From Massariosphaeria phaeospora (lineage: Eukaryota; Ascomycota; Dothideomycetes; Pleosporales): 64,000 bases of DNA. Below, piece by piece: positions 51,943-63,959 of this stretch. Made by a program: the position numbers and the translations under genes. Under the pieces are notes generated by a model. That model was not told where the DNA came from. It did no database searches and worked only from the letters and a program-made list of their open reading frames with translations. Position 1 is the first letter of the stretch. Each line of letters starts with the position of its first letter. Location of the stretch: positions 124,001-188,000 of the forward strand of contig JAADJZ010000036.1 of NCBI GenBank assembly GCA_011032825.1, written 5' to 3'.

Positions 51943-52883
51943 GAGGAGACTCATGGCGAGTAATAGCGGTTTGTAGCATTTGAGCGTGTCGTCTCCACTC
52001 CAGTATCCTTGTAATCAGCATCAAGATCATCTTTGTGTGCATGAATCTCCCTCGATCACTAACTCTCAGAGTGGATACTTTTCTCACTAAATGTTATGAA
52101 TGGCCAGGTCGGAGAACAGCCATAAGGTCAGAATCTTTCAGTCTCGTCATCTGCTCCAGTCTATAGCGATAACATAGGACAGGTCCAACTTCATCCCACC
52201 ATGTGCTTACCGTTCATCGTCTATCGGCCGTTAATGTTCTCACCAAGGATTACTGCCGACTGCATTAACTCGCGAGAAGGGTTTTCGTGTTTCAGAATAC
52301 AGGTCAGCTGCGAGGAAATTAGTCGTGACAGGATCATCGACAGCGACTTATTGATTGTAAGGAGAGTCACGTTTCCTACCTCTAACCTCAATAAGCAAGC
52401 ACATCGAATGAGAGAAAGAGGCCGTCCCATAGTCGACGTGCTTTACATGATTAATGTCTAGTTGGATAAGACGTACCGGCTTTGAGCGTCATAACAGGCG
52501 ACTGACCTGTCAGAATTACTGTAACCCACAAACAACATCTTGACACACAGTAAGACATTGATTTCTCTAACACAAGCACGCGTAGCGTGTCCACAGCCTT
52601 GTTCATCATGCCCTACACAAACTGGCAAGCTCGCTAAGCTTGTGTTTAGGTGTGCGCGCGGTGTTTCACCTTGTTTGCTACCAGAAAACTATGAGTCCAG
52701 GAGAACTGATACAAGCGTGCGCTGAAAGTATATTATAATGAGCGACGTTCACCCCAAGTTCACATCAGCCTCAAAGCCCAGACGGACCTCCCTGTTTGTA
52801 CCCGCGATCAGTTTTTGTATCTCGAAAGTTATTCTTGTCTCAGATTGTGTGCGGTATCAAGCGCCCTCGGACCTAATACCAGG
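51943..52883. promoter_or_regulatory. Upstream region of the Argonaute gene
   Basis: A 941-bp region between the carrier stop and the Argonaute ATG, both plus strand. No repeat and no convincing gene; frames at 52201-52461 and 52738 onward lack motifs. The Argonaute frame itself is open from 52815 but only via a non-ATG codon. Confidence 0.45.
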
Positions 52884-55800
52884 ATGGCCTCCAAGTTATC
52901 TGGTTCTACCAAGAGAACCGTCGATAATGGCTTCGAAGAACAGCCTTGCATTCGATGTGGCAATAACGAACACGATTTACTACATTGCAAGAACAGCGGG
53001 TCGACAGCCGGACTCGCTTGGAAATCGTTCAGTGCTAGACAGGTGGGCTACGCAAACACGTACGTTATCGGGCGTAAGAAAGAGTGGAACGCGAACCGGA
53101 AGAAGGAATCCGAGCAGCAATCCTCTACACAACAGGAGACGGACGTACAGGCACTTCCGCCATTGGAGACAGCGCGTCCATCTCAGTATCGAGACGCTTC
53201 TGCGTCCCTGGATCCTGCTGGGATTGCTGCCACGAACGATTTAGCCGAGGAAAGTAATGATTCTGACACGGTCAATGGCCTTGTCAAGGTGCAGGAAGTA
53301 TCTGTTCAAGAACCGGTCGATACAGTGCTCTGGCCCTACGCCGAGATCCCTGAAGCTTCTTCTAAGAATACTGGAAACGTCTTTTCTCCGTCACTTCACA
53401 AAAGCAACGCACGAAACAGTCAGTACCCGGTGAGAAAGGAATTTGTAAAGCACACCACCCAGGTTTTGACGAATCATTTCGAATTGAAATTCAAAGAGGA
53501 TACACGTTTCTATGAGTACCAAGTGGTGAACGTACCGGCCAGCAAGAGTAGGCGAAAAACTAGGATGATTATCAAGACTGTGATTCAAGCTTGGGATTTC
53601 TTGCGGGAGAATCAAGATTACTTCACAACCGACAACATTAACACAATCATTTCCTGGAAACCCCTCCATGGTGCACTCAATGCGCCCGCTGCACGATCCG
53701 GTACAGGTAACATAACAAGCCCGTTTGAGTGGAGTCCTCGACCGATCGCGGACGGGAACACGCGACTCTCGCCGGGATTCAGATACATGGGCGAAAAGAG
53801 CATTGCCGACCTCCAAGCATATGTGAATCCAAGTGGCACTCAGGGTCGTGCTGATTTCAACTTCGACCCTATTGTTACAGCGTTGAACATGGTTGTATCG
53901 AAGAGCTTCTCTAACCAAGTTTTCCAGCTGTCTTCCAACAAATTCTTCCTGAAGAAAGGACATAATGATCTGACCGGCCCAAGAGGGATATGTCATGCAC
54001 TATGTACTATCCGTGGCTATTTCTACACGGTCAAGCCCGGTATGCAGAAAGTCCTGCTGAACGTCAATGCTGCGACAAGTGCATTCTTTCGTCCATTGAC
54101 GGTTGATGAATTCTTGAGGGATCCTACCTTCCCACTTGAGGATCGCGAGCGTATACTTCGCACGTTGCAGGTATACATTGACCCCGAACGTTTAGATGTG
54201 GCAGATGTTAAGGACCAAGATCATGTGGACTACTTAAACAAGCCTCAAAACAGGATCAAGAAAATCAACAATCTAGGAAGTATGATTGGAGAGCCCGCGA
54301 TGAAATTCAAGAAGTTCATCAAAGTCGCCGATGATCAGTGGCAAGAGGCGGCAAACTATACCACTGTTGTAGATCATTTGATAACTACCTTTGGGAAAAG
54401 GTTCAATACGAATCTCAAGGCGGTCAATGTGGGCGACAACGAGGATCCAGTTTGGTATCCGCAGGAATATCTCAGAATCTTGCCTTACCAGATCTACAAA
54501 CGGCTTCTTCCGGACAACCTTACCGAGGGGATGCTCGGCCATGCATGCCATGCAGCGCCCACAAGTCGGGCGTTGGTAGAAGTTGAAGGCCTTGAGGGCC
54601 TCGGTATCAATCCTGTTGACGGCCAGCAACCTTTTGTAAGTAATGCTCTTGTCTTCGCTTCAAACAGTGACTAACGTTTCGCAGCCTGGATGCACCCAGA
54701 TTATCATAGAGCCGAAAATGCTTCAGATTCCATGTGCCCGGATGCCTGCTCTCTCAATTTTGTACGGCGCTACAACTGATGTTAAAAGACCCAACGAAGA
54801 GGAGGCAAGATGGAACTTGAGAGGTAATACCAAGTTCCTAGAGTCCCCAGGAGGAGCTCTCAACTACTACTTTGTTACCGGTCCCGGGCTTAAAGATAGC
54901 AACACTTCGTGGATCTACCAAACTGCGTTTCAACAACAAGTTAAAGAGTATGGTGTCTCCACGGGTGCAACATGCTATGGGGAACAGACGATGCTACATC
55001 AGTCCACGGGTCATGTTGACTTGACAGCTGAGTTCAAAAGTACCTTGAAATCGTTACAGCAAATCAAACCGGGAGGAAATATTGCTATTCTTCTCCTCGC
55101 AAAACGGGACATCCCAGCATATTCGGCATTCAAGGATATAGTGGACCGCTCTCTGGGCCTTCAATCGATCTGCTTAACCGAAGCGCCGAATCTCAGAGGC
55201 AGCCAGTGCAAAGACGTGATGGGAATATCACAGTATATGGCGAATATCATGATGAAGGCTAACCTAAAGCTGGCGGGCCGCAATCACTCGTCAGCCGACA
55301 GGAAAACGTCCAATAGTCAACGGACTACGAACTCGGTCCAGCAAATACTAGAGAGTAAATTGCTGCAGAACACTCTCATACTTGGTGCAGACGTTACGCA
55401 CCCCGGATCAGGTTCCCTTATCGGCTGTCCGTCCATTGCGGCGGTAGTTGGTTCGGTAGACGACGCGGGCGGAAAATTTCTGGGCTCAATGCGGGTTCAA
55501 GAAAAATGCAAAACAGAGGTGCGTACGCAAATCGGGAACTTCAATGGTCTATGGCTAACAATCATAGATTATCGATGATTTGGAGATAATGGTAAAGGAA
55601 AGAGTTGACGCTTACCGCATCCATCGGAAGAAGTTCCCAACGAAGATCCTATACTATAGAGATGGTGTCAGCGCTAGCCAGTACGAAGAAGTAAAGACCA
55701 CGGAGTTACCGAAGATACAGGCTGGGTTTAAGAAAGCAGGTGGATCAGGAAAGGTGCTAATCACTGCAGTAGTTGCAGTCAAACGACACCATACGCGCCT

Positions 55801-56557
55801 GTACCCGATATCAGGAACTGGTGCAGGGAATGGAAACTGTAAATCTGGTACTCTGGTGGACAGCGCCATCACATCACCTTATTTTTCGGATTTCTTTCTC
55901 CAGTCACATCACGGTCTCAAGGGTACTGCCATCCCAACGCACTACTTTATGCTGCAGAACGATCTTGTATTGCCTGAGACATTATTGCACGAATTGGTAA
56001 GTGCCCACATTCTCCAACAACCTTCCGATAACCCGCTAAAGTTATCTGTCTAGACCTACAAGCTGTGCTACACATACGTGCGAGCAACGACCGGTGTTTC
56101 CTATGCACCCCCAGCATACTACGCCGACAGGCTCTGTGAGCGCGGCCGCTGCTACCTCCGGCACTTCTTCAGCCCAGACAGGAACAGCGCGCACTACAAG
56201 AAATACCTGCAGAAGAAGCAAGAGCTGGAGGATGTGGATCAGCCCGAGATAAGCGCGATGCTTTCCAAACTGTCTCTGCGAGCTGCGCAACCCGGCCGAA
56301 GGAGACCCAGGAAGCTCGACCGCCACATCGAGCTGGAGCGTACGCATCGAGACAATGCACGGGTCTCGGTCGAGAGTTACTTCCTGCAAGAGGCGAAGGA
56401 TTATTGGAATGGGAAGGTGGAGGGGGAGAAAAACGATAGGGGGGCGGTGGGGACGGGGAAGGGGAAAGGGAAGGAGGTAGAGACGGAGGAGAAGGAGACT
56501 GTCGAAGTCACTAATCCTTGGCACCCCGCGCTCAACCGTACGATGTTCTGGATGTAA
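52884..56557 (+). CDS. qde-2: Argonaute (QDE-2-like), slicer-competent, with N-terminal CCHC knuckle
   Basis: Four exons (52884-54635, 54685-55518, 55568-55996, 56054-56557; introns 49, 49 and 57 bp, all phase 0) encode 1172 residues. The first ATG is at 52884. Residues 22-35 (CIRCGNNEHDLLHC) match a CX2CX4HX4C zinc knuckle. An N domain and PAZ-region sequence (GEPAMKFKKFI) follow. The Mid domain is seen from IIIEPKMLQIPCARMPAL and the PIWI domain from LGADVTHPG. The catalytic residues appear intact as Asp820, Glu862 (CKTE, last codon of exon 2), Asp894 (YYRDGVS) and Asp1030 (AYYADR). A fourth Asp, where animals have His, is known in budding-yeast Ago. About 120 charged, partly low-complexity residues separate the PIWI core from the terminal NRTMFWM. 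Its likely role is RNA silencing (quelling) with small RNAs from repeats. Confidence 0.93.
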
Positions 56558-57179
56558 GTATGAAGTCCGACTTGGGGGCTCCGGGGTGGTAGAGGGCAAA
56601 CCCGACTGTGTGCTTTCGGTATTTCCTTTCAATCCACTTTTCCTTACAAGTTCCTCCTAATTTCTTCTGCACATTATTTCCTAGATATTTGGTTTCAGTC
56701 GCGATAGATCTCTTATCATAGAATTACAGTTAGTTGTTTCCATACCTGTGTTTGAGCACTGCAAGGTTTTCCATAAAGGGGTTCTACGATCTACTCCATA
56801 ATACTTACTTGCTTACCGACGTCCTTGGCAGTCAAGTCCTTCATCGGCAAGTTTCACTGGACCCAGGCCTTTCGCAACTACTGCCCCTAGTTGGTTCGAT
56901 TCGTTTTTTGCCATGCCCTGTTCACAAAACATACGCTTCTGGCACGACTCGGGAACCAGGACGGACCGATATCACACATACCTACGACCACGACGTACTC
57001 AAACGATAGACTACCTAAACCGGCGCACCTAAACCAGCGTACGTACTACTACGCACGTATCCCATATAAGCACAGCACATACAGCCAACCTATCACCCCC
57101 ACATTGCGCTTGCATAAAAAGTGGCCAAGAGCTAGCTCGCTTCTACTGCGTACGCATGCGGTAGCCGTTCGTCGCAGTA
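56558..57179. other. Spacer downstream of Argonaute
   Basis: A 622-bp region before the MITE. Frames at 56734-57187 lack motifs. It is the 3' flank of the Argonaute gene and nothing else is seen. Confidence 0.45.
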
Positions 57180-57436
57180 CCGTATAATCTGGTCTATACG
57201 GTTTTATCAGCCAAGGCGCTGAGCCTGCGCGAGTCTTCGGGAGATGTCGCTTGGTCTATTTTTAGCGCTATTTTTGACTGCTTGGCCATCCTGCCGTGAC
57301 ATAAGGCGTCTAAAGGAGTTTTATAAGATTTGAGCGACTCCACTTGATAGCAGGTGAGTAGTTAGGTGCGTTATCTCCCAATGACCCACTAGCTGGGCGC
57401 CTTGGCTGATAAAACCGTATAGACCAGATTGTACGG
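57180..57436. mobile_element. 257-bp MITE with about 40-bp TIRs and TA duplications
   Basis: The left TIR starts CCGTATAATCTGGTCTATAC at 57180 and runs through GGTTTTATCAGCCAAGGCGC. The right TIR is its complement ending at 57436, differing mainly by one C/T. TA flanks both ends (57178-57179, 57437-57438). There is no coding capacity. The structure and the TA preference indicate a non-autonomous Tc1/mariner-superfamily element. No autonomous parent with these ends is in the window. Confidence 0.88.
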
Positions 57437-57957
57437 TATACGGTATCTGTGGATCTGACCGCTTCAAATATGCATGGCACCACTAGGTAAGTAAGCCCAT
57501 TACAGTTACCGTTACTGTATACGGATTACCGATTACCGCACTGCTGGATCACCCCTCGGCTAGATGGTAGAAACGTGTACGTACCCCCCGGCTGTGCCGC
57601 AGCAAAACCTACAGGGCTTCTAGACCGCCGATTGGTGACTGGGGGATTCGGTGTTTAGAGCGAACAGAGGCTAACGTTATCACACAACACGTCTGGGAAC
57701 TTGCTGTAGGAATACATGGTAAAATATTCCTCTCGAGATCTTAGATGTTATGTGTGGGGCGCTAAGCGCAGTGTAAATGCCTCATTTTGACACGACTAAT
57801 CTAAGTGCCCGTGGGGTTGATATGCTTCTTACCCGTATGCTTTCGCCGAATCCTCTAACTCTATTAAGACACCATTAGAAGAACCGGGAAAGGAGTGCCA
57901 CCCGCCAGAGAAACGACCTCGTACAGTACAAATCAAGAACGACAAATGAAAAGCCCA
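57437..57957. other. Spacer between MITE and desaturase
   Basis: 521 bp of 3' flank for the desaturase. It contains short repeats of the motif CGTATACGG/GATTACCG near 57440-57540 but no clear element or gene. Confidence 0.4.
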
Positions 57958-59820
57958 TCAGTGCAGGCCACTCGCACCCGTCTCGGCCATGTACTGTTGA
58001 CAGTCCACCAAGGTCTTGACCATCTTGGCCACCTCCTCCAATCTGTTCAACACCACGCCGTTTCCCTTTGCAAATCCATAGCATTGGTACTTGATCTCGG
58101 TCTTATCGCAGAACTCTCGGACCAGCACCTGCGCCCTACGCAGATTGTGCCTTGGCATCCTCGGAAACAGGTGATGGACAGCCTGGAACTGCAATCCGCC
58201 GTGGAAGAAGTCGAGCCACGGGGGGCAGTCCACGTCCATGGTGGTGCGTAGCTGGCGCTGCGGGAAGGACTCGACCGGGCCTAGGTCGGCCGTTGGCATT
58301 CCCCAGTGCGAGAGCGTGATCTGGACGTGTAGGATGCCGGTTGACAAGTGCGAGACGAGAACGAAGGCTATGCGGATGGGCCAATTGGGGAGTGTCTTCC
58401 AGACAAGTGCGTAGCCATATATGGCCCAGTAGCATGCCATGAATAGAATCTCGACGGGGCGTGTCCACCATGCGGCGCCTAACTGGGCAGCGCGAGGGGA
58501 GACCAGATGGAGCCACGATAGCATGTACAAGTTGAAACGAGCAAGAGCCATGATTGGATAGTACAGGTAGCGCTGGTAAGGAACGATAACGTCGGCGGCA
58601 CCGTCCCAGATGAACTGAAAGTTGTAGAAGGAGCTTAAAATGGATTTCATGTACGTGGGCGATGTGGAGAAGAGGGGAATGTTCTGGATGTCGGGATCAT
58701 GCTCGGGCATGTTGGTGAGAAGGTGGTGAACGTTGTGGGAGGATTTCCACCAGCCGATGGAGAGGCCGCAGCAGAAGTCGGCGATGAAGGCTCCAATTAA
58801 GGTGTCTGCAATAAAGTTACCGGTTATGCCGCGGTGGCCAGCATCGTGGGCTGTGAACATGATGAGTTGCTGAGCGAAAGTCAGCACTTGACCAGGTTGT
58901 GGCCGCAGATAGAAGGGGGAATCAAATTACCCAGAAGAAGCCCAGCACCACGGCCGAGGTGAGATACCACTTGGCGTACAACAGGCCCAGAAAGGTGACG
59001 AACAGCAGCGAATAACGGCCAACCTCCTTGAGATACTCGGTGTAGTGACATTGGTACAGGCCCTGCGCTTTGATCTGCTCGTGCAGCGCGCGGTAATCCA
59101 TAGTGATGGCTCGCTGCGTCTCGGCATCAACTGAGGGATTGTCGAGCAGACCTTGGGCCACCTCTTGCCTCTCGAGCTCGGCGGCAAATTGCTCTCGGTT
59201 GGTCTGCTTGTCCAAGGCAGCGTTCGGGACCTGCATGAGAGGCTGCTTCTCCGCGTCTACGCTCGCAGCGGAGCACGTCCGTCGGGTGCATGTGGTGGGG
59301 GTGCTCGCGTTCTTCTCAGAAACGGCCGCGTCCTTGGGTCTAGTGTCAGCCTGATCTGGGGCACGCGCTGAAGAGCGTGGTTTCGGCATCGGAGGAGACG
59401 CACGAAGCTGGGGTGGCTCGGCGTCGACGGCGCGCCATTGGCACTCGCCGCGGCCGCTTTCCTGGCCGCGAGGTTCTTGTAGAAGTCGGGCGAGCGGATG
59501 GGCGGCTCGAGGTTGGTCCAGGGTTCGGCGATGCGGCCCAGGCGGTGCTTCTTCATCATCAAGAGGGCCTTGGGGGAGTGGTATCTTGCAGGGCCGCGTC
59601 AGCAGGCTGCAGGCGTCGGGCCCAGCGTGATTCGCACTCACATGTTGATTTCGTCGGTGGCATCTCTGCCGACCATGTGCAGGATGGCCAGACGGCCGCC
59701 CGGGTGGCAGTTGATCCAGGCGGCCAGGTCGAGGGCATAGCCTTCATGGATGACGATTGGGCGGCCCAGGGCGATCAGGCGCTCGATGTCGGCGGGCGGG
59801 AGAGGGGTGCGTTGCGACAT
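57958..59820 (-). CDS. Delta-8 sphingolipid desaturase with cytochrome b5 domain
   Basis: Four exons (59642-59820, 59404-59584, 58931-59350, 57958-58869) give 1692 nt, 563 residues; introns are 57, 53 and 61 bp. I chose the ATG at 59820 because the frame farther upstream begins with GTG. The N-terminal cytochrome b5 domain has the haem motif CHPGGRLAILHMVGRDATDE (His near residue 39). The desaturase half has the three His boxes: HDAGH near residue 268, HNVHH near 304 and the front-end type QAVHH near 488, with membrane helices between. A Gln replacing the first His of box 3 is diagnostic of front-end and sphingolipid delta-8 enzymes. It acts in the ER on glucosylceramide precursors. The Ala-rich linker between the domains contains the second intron and is the least certain part of the model. 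Confidence 0.9.
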
Positions 59821-60983
59821 GAGGGCGGTGGGAGAGGTGGGAGGCAGCACGACGGGCGGGCGCGCGGTGCAGTGCTATATAGCGCCGTGACGCACGTTCG
59901 CCGCCCCTTTCGCTGGACGCTGGAGCAAGAAAGACTTGGAAAGCGTCCAAGCGTTAGCGACCGCCGCTCGGAACGGCGACCTGATCAGGATTCAGTGCAG
60001 GTGTTGCGACGACAAGTGGCTCTTGGGGCAGCGGCCCGCACGTGGGACAGCCAGCGCCCGCCAGCTCCAGCTCCAGCTCCCGAGGTCCAGTTGGGAGTTG
60101 GGCCAGCGTGAGACTTTTGGCCAAGGTTGAGCCTTCCAGGGTGAGTCGCCCTCAGCGCCCCGGAAGCGTGATCCGTGCTGGACCCCTACCCCAGCGCGCT
60201 AGCCCGGACGGGCCTGTGTGGCGGCCTGCCAAGCGCCCACCCGCCTGCGTCCAGACACGGCGGCCGCGACCCATGGCGCGGCCAATTTACCGCAGCGCCT
60301 GCCAGTTTCCAGCTTCCGTCGTCGTGCCCTCCTCGCGCCTGCCACCAGCGCCCGCGCCCGCTCGCGCCAGAGCCAGAGCCAGAGGCAGTGCACTGGGCGG
60401 CGGCGAGCCAGCAGCGTCTCGCGTCTCCTTGCAGTGCCCTGCAGCGCTGGGCTGACAGTGCACACTGCACCCCCGTGGAGCGGCACCTAATCCCGGATAC
60501 CGATCGTCCAGCTGTGCAGGTGGCTAATCCAGGTACAATCTGACACACGGCCACCCGGCCTGTCTAACAATCGTCTCGATCTTCCTGAGGCGGCCGCCGT
60601 CGCCAGATCCAATCTCGCAGCTCGCTCTTGTTAGCTCTCCAAGCGAGCTGCCTTGTCCGCCGCCGCCACGCCCTGCATGATGATGCCAGCCATGCACGCC
60701 GCGCAGCCTAGGCCGCCAAACCGCCAAACCGTCGTCGTCTTCGCACCAAAGATACAAAGGCCTGCCTACCTGGGCTGGCCTACGGCTACTCGATGCAAAC
60801 CCCGCCCAGGCCGCAGGGCGCGCGACGCGCTACCCACCAACTGCCGCCAGCACTGAACGTTTAGAGCATCTGGTGGGCTTCAGATGCGGGGTTGGCTGGG
60901 CCACGGCGGGGCCCAACTGCCTCTTCCCCCAGGTAAGCCTAGGTACCCCTCTTACCGCTATACTAAAACCTCTGCGACTGCAG
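59821..60983. promoter_or_regulatory. Desaturase upstream region, GC-rich
   Basis: About 1.15 kb with GC-rich, low-complexity stretches (CCAGCTCCAGCTCCAGCTCC near 60060). Many long frames on both strands are composition artefacts without motifs. An intron-like segment with donor GTAAGC at 60933 and acceptor CTGCAG ending at 60983 precedes the next entry. Confidence 0.4.
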
Positions 60984-61246
60984 TTCCTTCCAGCAACTCT
61001 CTCTGTGGCATCCCAGGACGTGATACCGTCGATCTTCAGCTCATCACAATCACTCAATCTACCACTACTGAGGACTGTTTGGCACGTTGTCAACAAGATC
61101 CCGCCTGTGGCAGCATCATTTTGGCCTCGGGTTATTGCCAAACATATCGCTTGTCAATTACAGACAGTCGCGTAGTGCTTGATCCGGGTTCTTCGCTCAT
61201 CTTCTATGATCGATCTTGCATTTCGGCACTCCCAGCTCTTCGATAA
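60984..61246 (+). pseudogene. Cysteine-rich PAN/apple-like secreted-protein fragment
   Basis: After an intron-like segment (60933-60983) the plus strand reads CGIPGRDTVDLQL, EDCLARCQQDPACGSIILA, GYCQTYRL and IFYDRSC, then stops at 61246. The Cys spacing and the closing FYDRSC resemble PAN/apple-like modules in fungal secreted and wall proteins. Another frame further on reads NNSCSGASGKCKGNYFVQCS and CSAACDARI before a stop, suggesting the protein once continued. No signal peptide or full frame can be assembled, so I regard it as a decayed gene. The possibility of an intact multi-exon gene remains. Confidence 0.4.
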
Positions 61247-62002
61247 GCTTCAGCATTTTCAGCACCCGACAAACTCAGCTCCTGCAACGTATTCCACACG
61301 CCCTACCAGTACAGCAAGCGTCTGTGTGCTGCTGCGCCTACCTTTACCTTCGTCTCCTATCCTGCATGCCTCAAGTTTGACACTCCTCTTAATAACAGCT
61401 GTTCAGGGGCCAGCGGGAAGTGCAAAGGCAACTACTTTGTACAATGCAGCCGGCTATCAGGCGCGGGCACATGTTCGGCAGCTTGTGATGCTCGTATCTA
61501 GTGTGCTGCCTTTGTGTTCCCTGCGACCTCTACGCTACACTCAATGGTTTCACCAACTCTTTCGTGAGCACGTATCTCACGATCTGTCTGACTACGTGTT
61601 AACCACAGCTGTAAACAATATCGTTTTCCATCTACATGTCATCCTGCGCGTGTTCGCGGTCTTCCTCAACTTCGCCGATGCTGTCTTCACCGAAGGAGCG
61701 CCCGAGTAATTCCATGTCTCTTCATCTGATAGACATCCATTCGCAACGATGGTTGGTTGTGTGTCGTCAATACTGCTACATGCTACACATTCGATTTGAA
61801 GTTTACGTATCCGTCTCAGCTTTACACGCCCTTATTAAAAGTGTCATGTCTGTAAAGCAGATTACGGATACATCTGAAGAACTGCCCTTGTCAAACGTGT
61901 AATGTCTAGAAAGCAAATTACGGATATATCTGAAGAACCGTAGTAGAGGAACGAACAGGTCATAAAATAATAAGAAAATGGAAGTACGCTTGACCACCCC
62001 AA
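61247..62002. other. Decayed or non-coding spacer
   Basis: 756 bp, possibly the remains of the PAN-like gene (to about 61500), then 3' flank of the SGNH gene with a direct repeat at 61842-61940. No intact frame with a motif. Confidence 0.4.
61842..61940. repeat. Two 43-bp direct repeats at a 56-bp period
   Basis: Units at 61842-61884 and 61898-61940 both read TGTNATGTCTNNAAAGCARATTACGGATAYATCTGAAGAAC-type sequence. About four of the differences are transitions. They lie 3' of the SGNH hydrolase stop, and no function is evident. Confidence 0.75.
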
Positions 62003-63959
62003 TCAGTCGCACTCGAAGTCCGGCAGGTTAGCAAATGAACGGACAGCGTTTCCGAAACAATGGCCCTTTCCAATGATTGTCGTCCCTGATGCCTTCCACT
62101 CAAAACCTTCTCCGTCTGGCTTGTTGTGATAATCGAACTTCCAATTTTCGAGACTACCACCAGCGCAACTGTCGATGTTCTTCTGCATATCCTTGCCCCA
62201 ACCGCCATCGAGAAAGCCGGCGCCCGAGATGGTGAAATCATCGTAGAACACTTTGTATCCCCAATTGCACTTGGCTACCGGCTTTTGGAGTGGCGAATGG
62301 TCATCGCTCGCATACCGATTCACGGTTCGATCACCCGACGCCTCAACTTGGAGATTGTACTTCTCAGTCTCGATCCTGCCGCCGTACTTCCAGTCCATGG
62401 GGTTAGCTGTGTTGGATTCATATTTGCAGTCGACAACCTTCATGAGCTTTTCCTTGCACTCATCCTTTGATATCGCGTTATCAATCGTTTCCAAGTAGAA
62501 GATGACTCCCACGTATTGATCCTCGTCGTAGGTCCGTTGAAGGTTGTCCGATTTGCCGTCAATCTCGGCACAGAACTTGTCGACTTGATTGACGAGAGCG
62601 TTGCGAGACAGGTACATATGCCTCGCACCACCCTCGTTTTTATGAGGACTCAAGCAGTCGACTTTGTCTTCTTTTGGAGTTGGTGATGCCGATGGTGATT
62701 CCGTTGGCGATTGCGTTGACGATGGCGCTGCTGCTGATGTTCTCCTTTTGCAAGCACCCTTGTGACTGTTCCCTGTACCATCGATCTTGGCCTTTTGAGG
62801 GAGCACATGCTCAAGAACTGCCGTCACTTGCATCAGAACGCCTACTTCGTTGGGATGGAAATTTTGCATGATAGTGTCGGGAAGTCCAAGTAAGTCGCGC
62901 GCCTCCAAGGCCTCGATCTCTCGCTTCTCGCCGGGAACGTAATAGTGCTGACCGATATTTTGTCGAATGAAAGCGAGCCCACGGTTACTCTCGTCATCGA
63001 TGCGGTCGCCCGAGCCGGCTTCGCACAGTTGACCGTTTGAACTCATTACATGCTCGTTCCAGTCTGCTGCGTACGCTTTTCTGCCACTCCATTGTTGCAC
63101 GACGTCTTTGATGATTTGACTGGCTTTGGCTACGAGGCGGTTGAACTCCGTACGTAGACCTACCTGCTCATGCATTATTGTCAGCAGTGGGTTCTAGAAC
63201 AGGTAGGCTAGTTCAGTCGTACCGTTACATGGCTGCAGTATCCATCCCTCGGTTCAACAAGACACCAGCTCTGACTGTTGCAAGGCTCTGGGGAAACTTC
63301 GAAGAACTCGGCGTACAAAGTCCATACAATAATTCCCTGGTCTGAAAGATACGGGCCGAGTGCATTAAGCAGTTTATTAGTATTTCCGGTAAGTTCATTG
63401 TTGATCTTTTCCTCGGCTGCAACAAGTGCAGCAATGCAGTCCGCCTCCTATTAGTGAAAGTCAACCGATGCAATTTCCCTAGAAGGATGACGTGCAGAAC
63501 TTACAGGCTTGGGTAAGTACAGACACGCCTTCAGGACACCAGAGAAAAGAACATCGTTTCCACCAGCAGAGACTGTAATCAGGTCGTACTTGTCGTGAAG
63601 CTGTGGAATCTGTTTCTCAATGATGTCCTCACCAACTGCACCCGAGCACGCAATGAACTGGTAGTCTGTGGCGTTGATCTGCTCTTGTATCCTGTTGGGG
63701 TAGCCTCCGGTATAGCGACTGCAATCGCTGGCACCGGGGGTACTCTCCACCTGACCGACACCTATGCCAGCCTAAGTGAGGAGACACGATCAGCAAAATC
63801 CATCCACGAAGAGGTACTGGGAACACGTACTGCAAAACTGTCTCCCATGCCGACATATCGATATTTGCCGTTTTCTCGCTTCACGGTGGGTGATGCGTAT
63901 ATTGATGGTAATCCGATGGTCAGTATCGCCCAATGGGCATATTGAGAATGGAGCTTCAT
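62003..63959 (-). CDS. Secreted SGNH/GDSL hydrolase with C-terminal extension
   Basis: Four exons (63831-63959, 63505-63771, 63223-63447, 62003-63163; introns 59, 57 and 59 bp) splice to 1782 nt, 593 residues. The first ATG is at 63959; the frame upstream starts with TTG. A signal peptide is likely (MKLHSQYAHWAILTIGLPSI followed by YASP). Block I is GMGDSFAAGIGVG, rebuilt by the first splice, with the nucleophile Ser. Block III is SAGGNDVLFSG, and block V is represented by QNFHPNEVGV near residue 300. About 290 residues follow: a Ser/Pro/Thr linker (SAAAPSSTQSPTESPSASPT) and a Cys-containing domain (CLSPHKNEGG ... FCAEIDGKS ... CNWGYKVFYDDF ... GHCFGNAV) that I do not recognise. It is probably an extracellular esterase or lipase. 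Confidence 0.87.

Noticed and set aside
52738..53244. 168-codon plus-strand frame overlapping the Argonaute start
   Set aside because: It is out of phase with the Argonaute frame, which carries conserved motifs along its whole length.
59377..60111. 244-codon plus-strand frame opposite the desaturase
   Set aside because: It is antisense to the cytochrome b5 and linker exons; the GC-rich bias makes long spurious frames.
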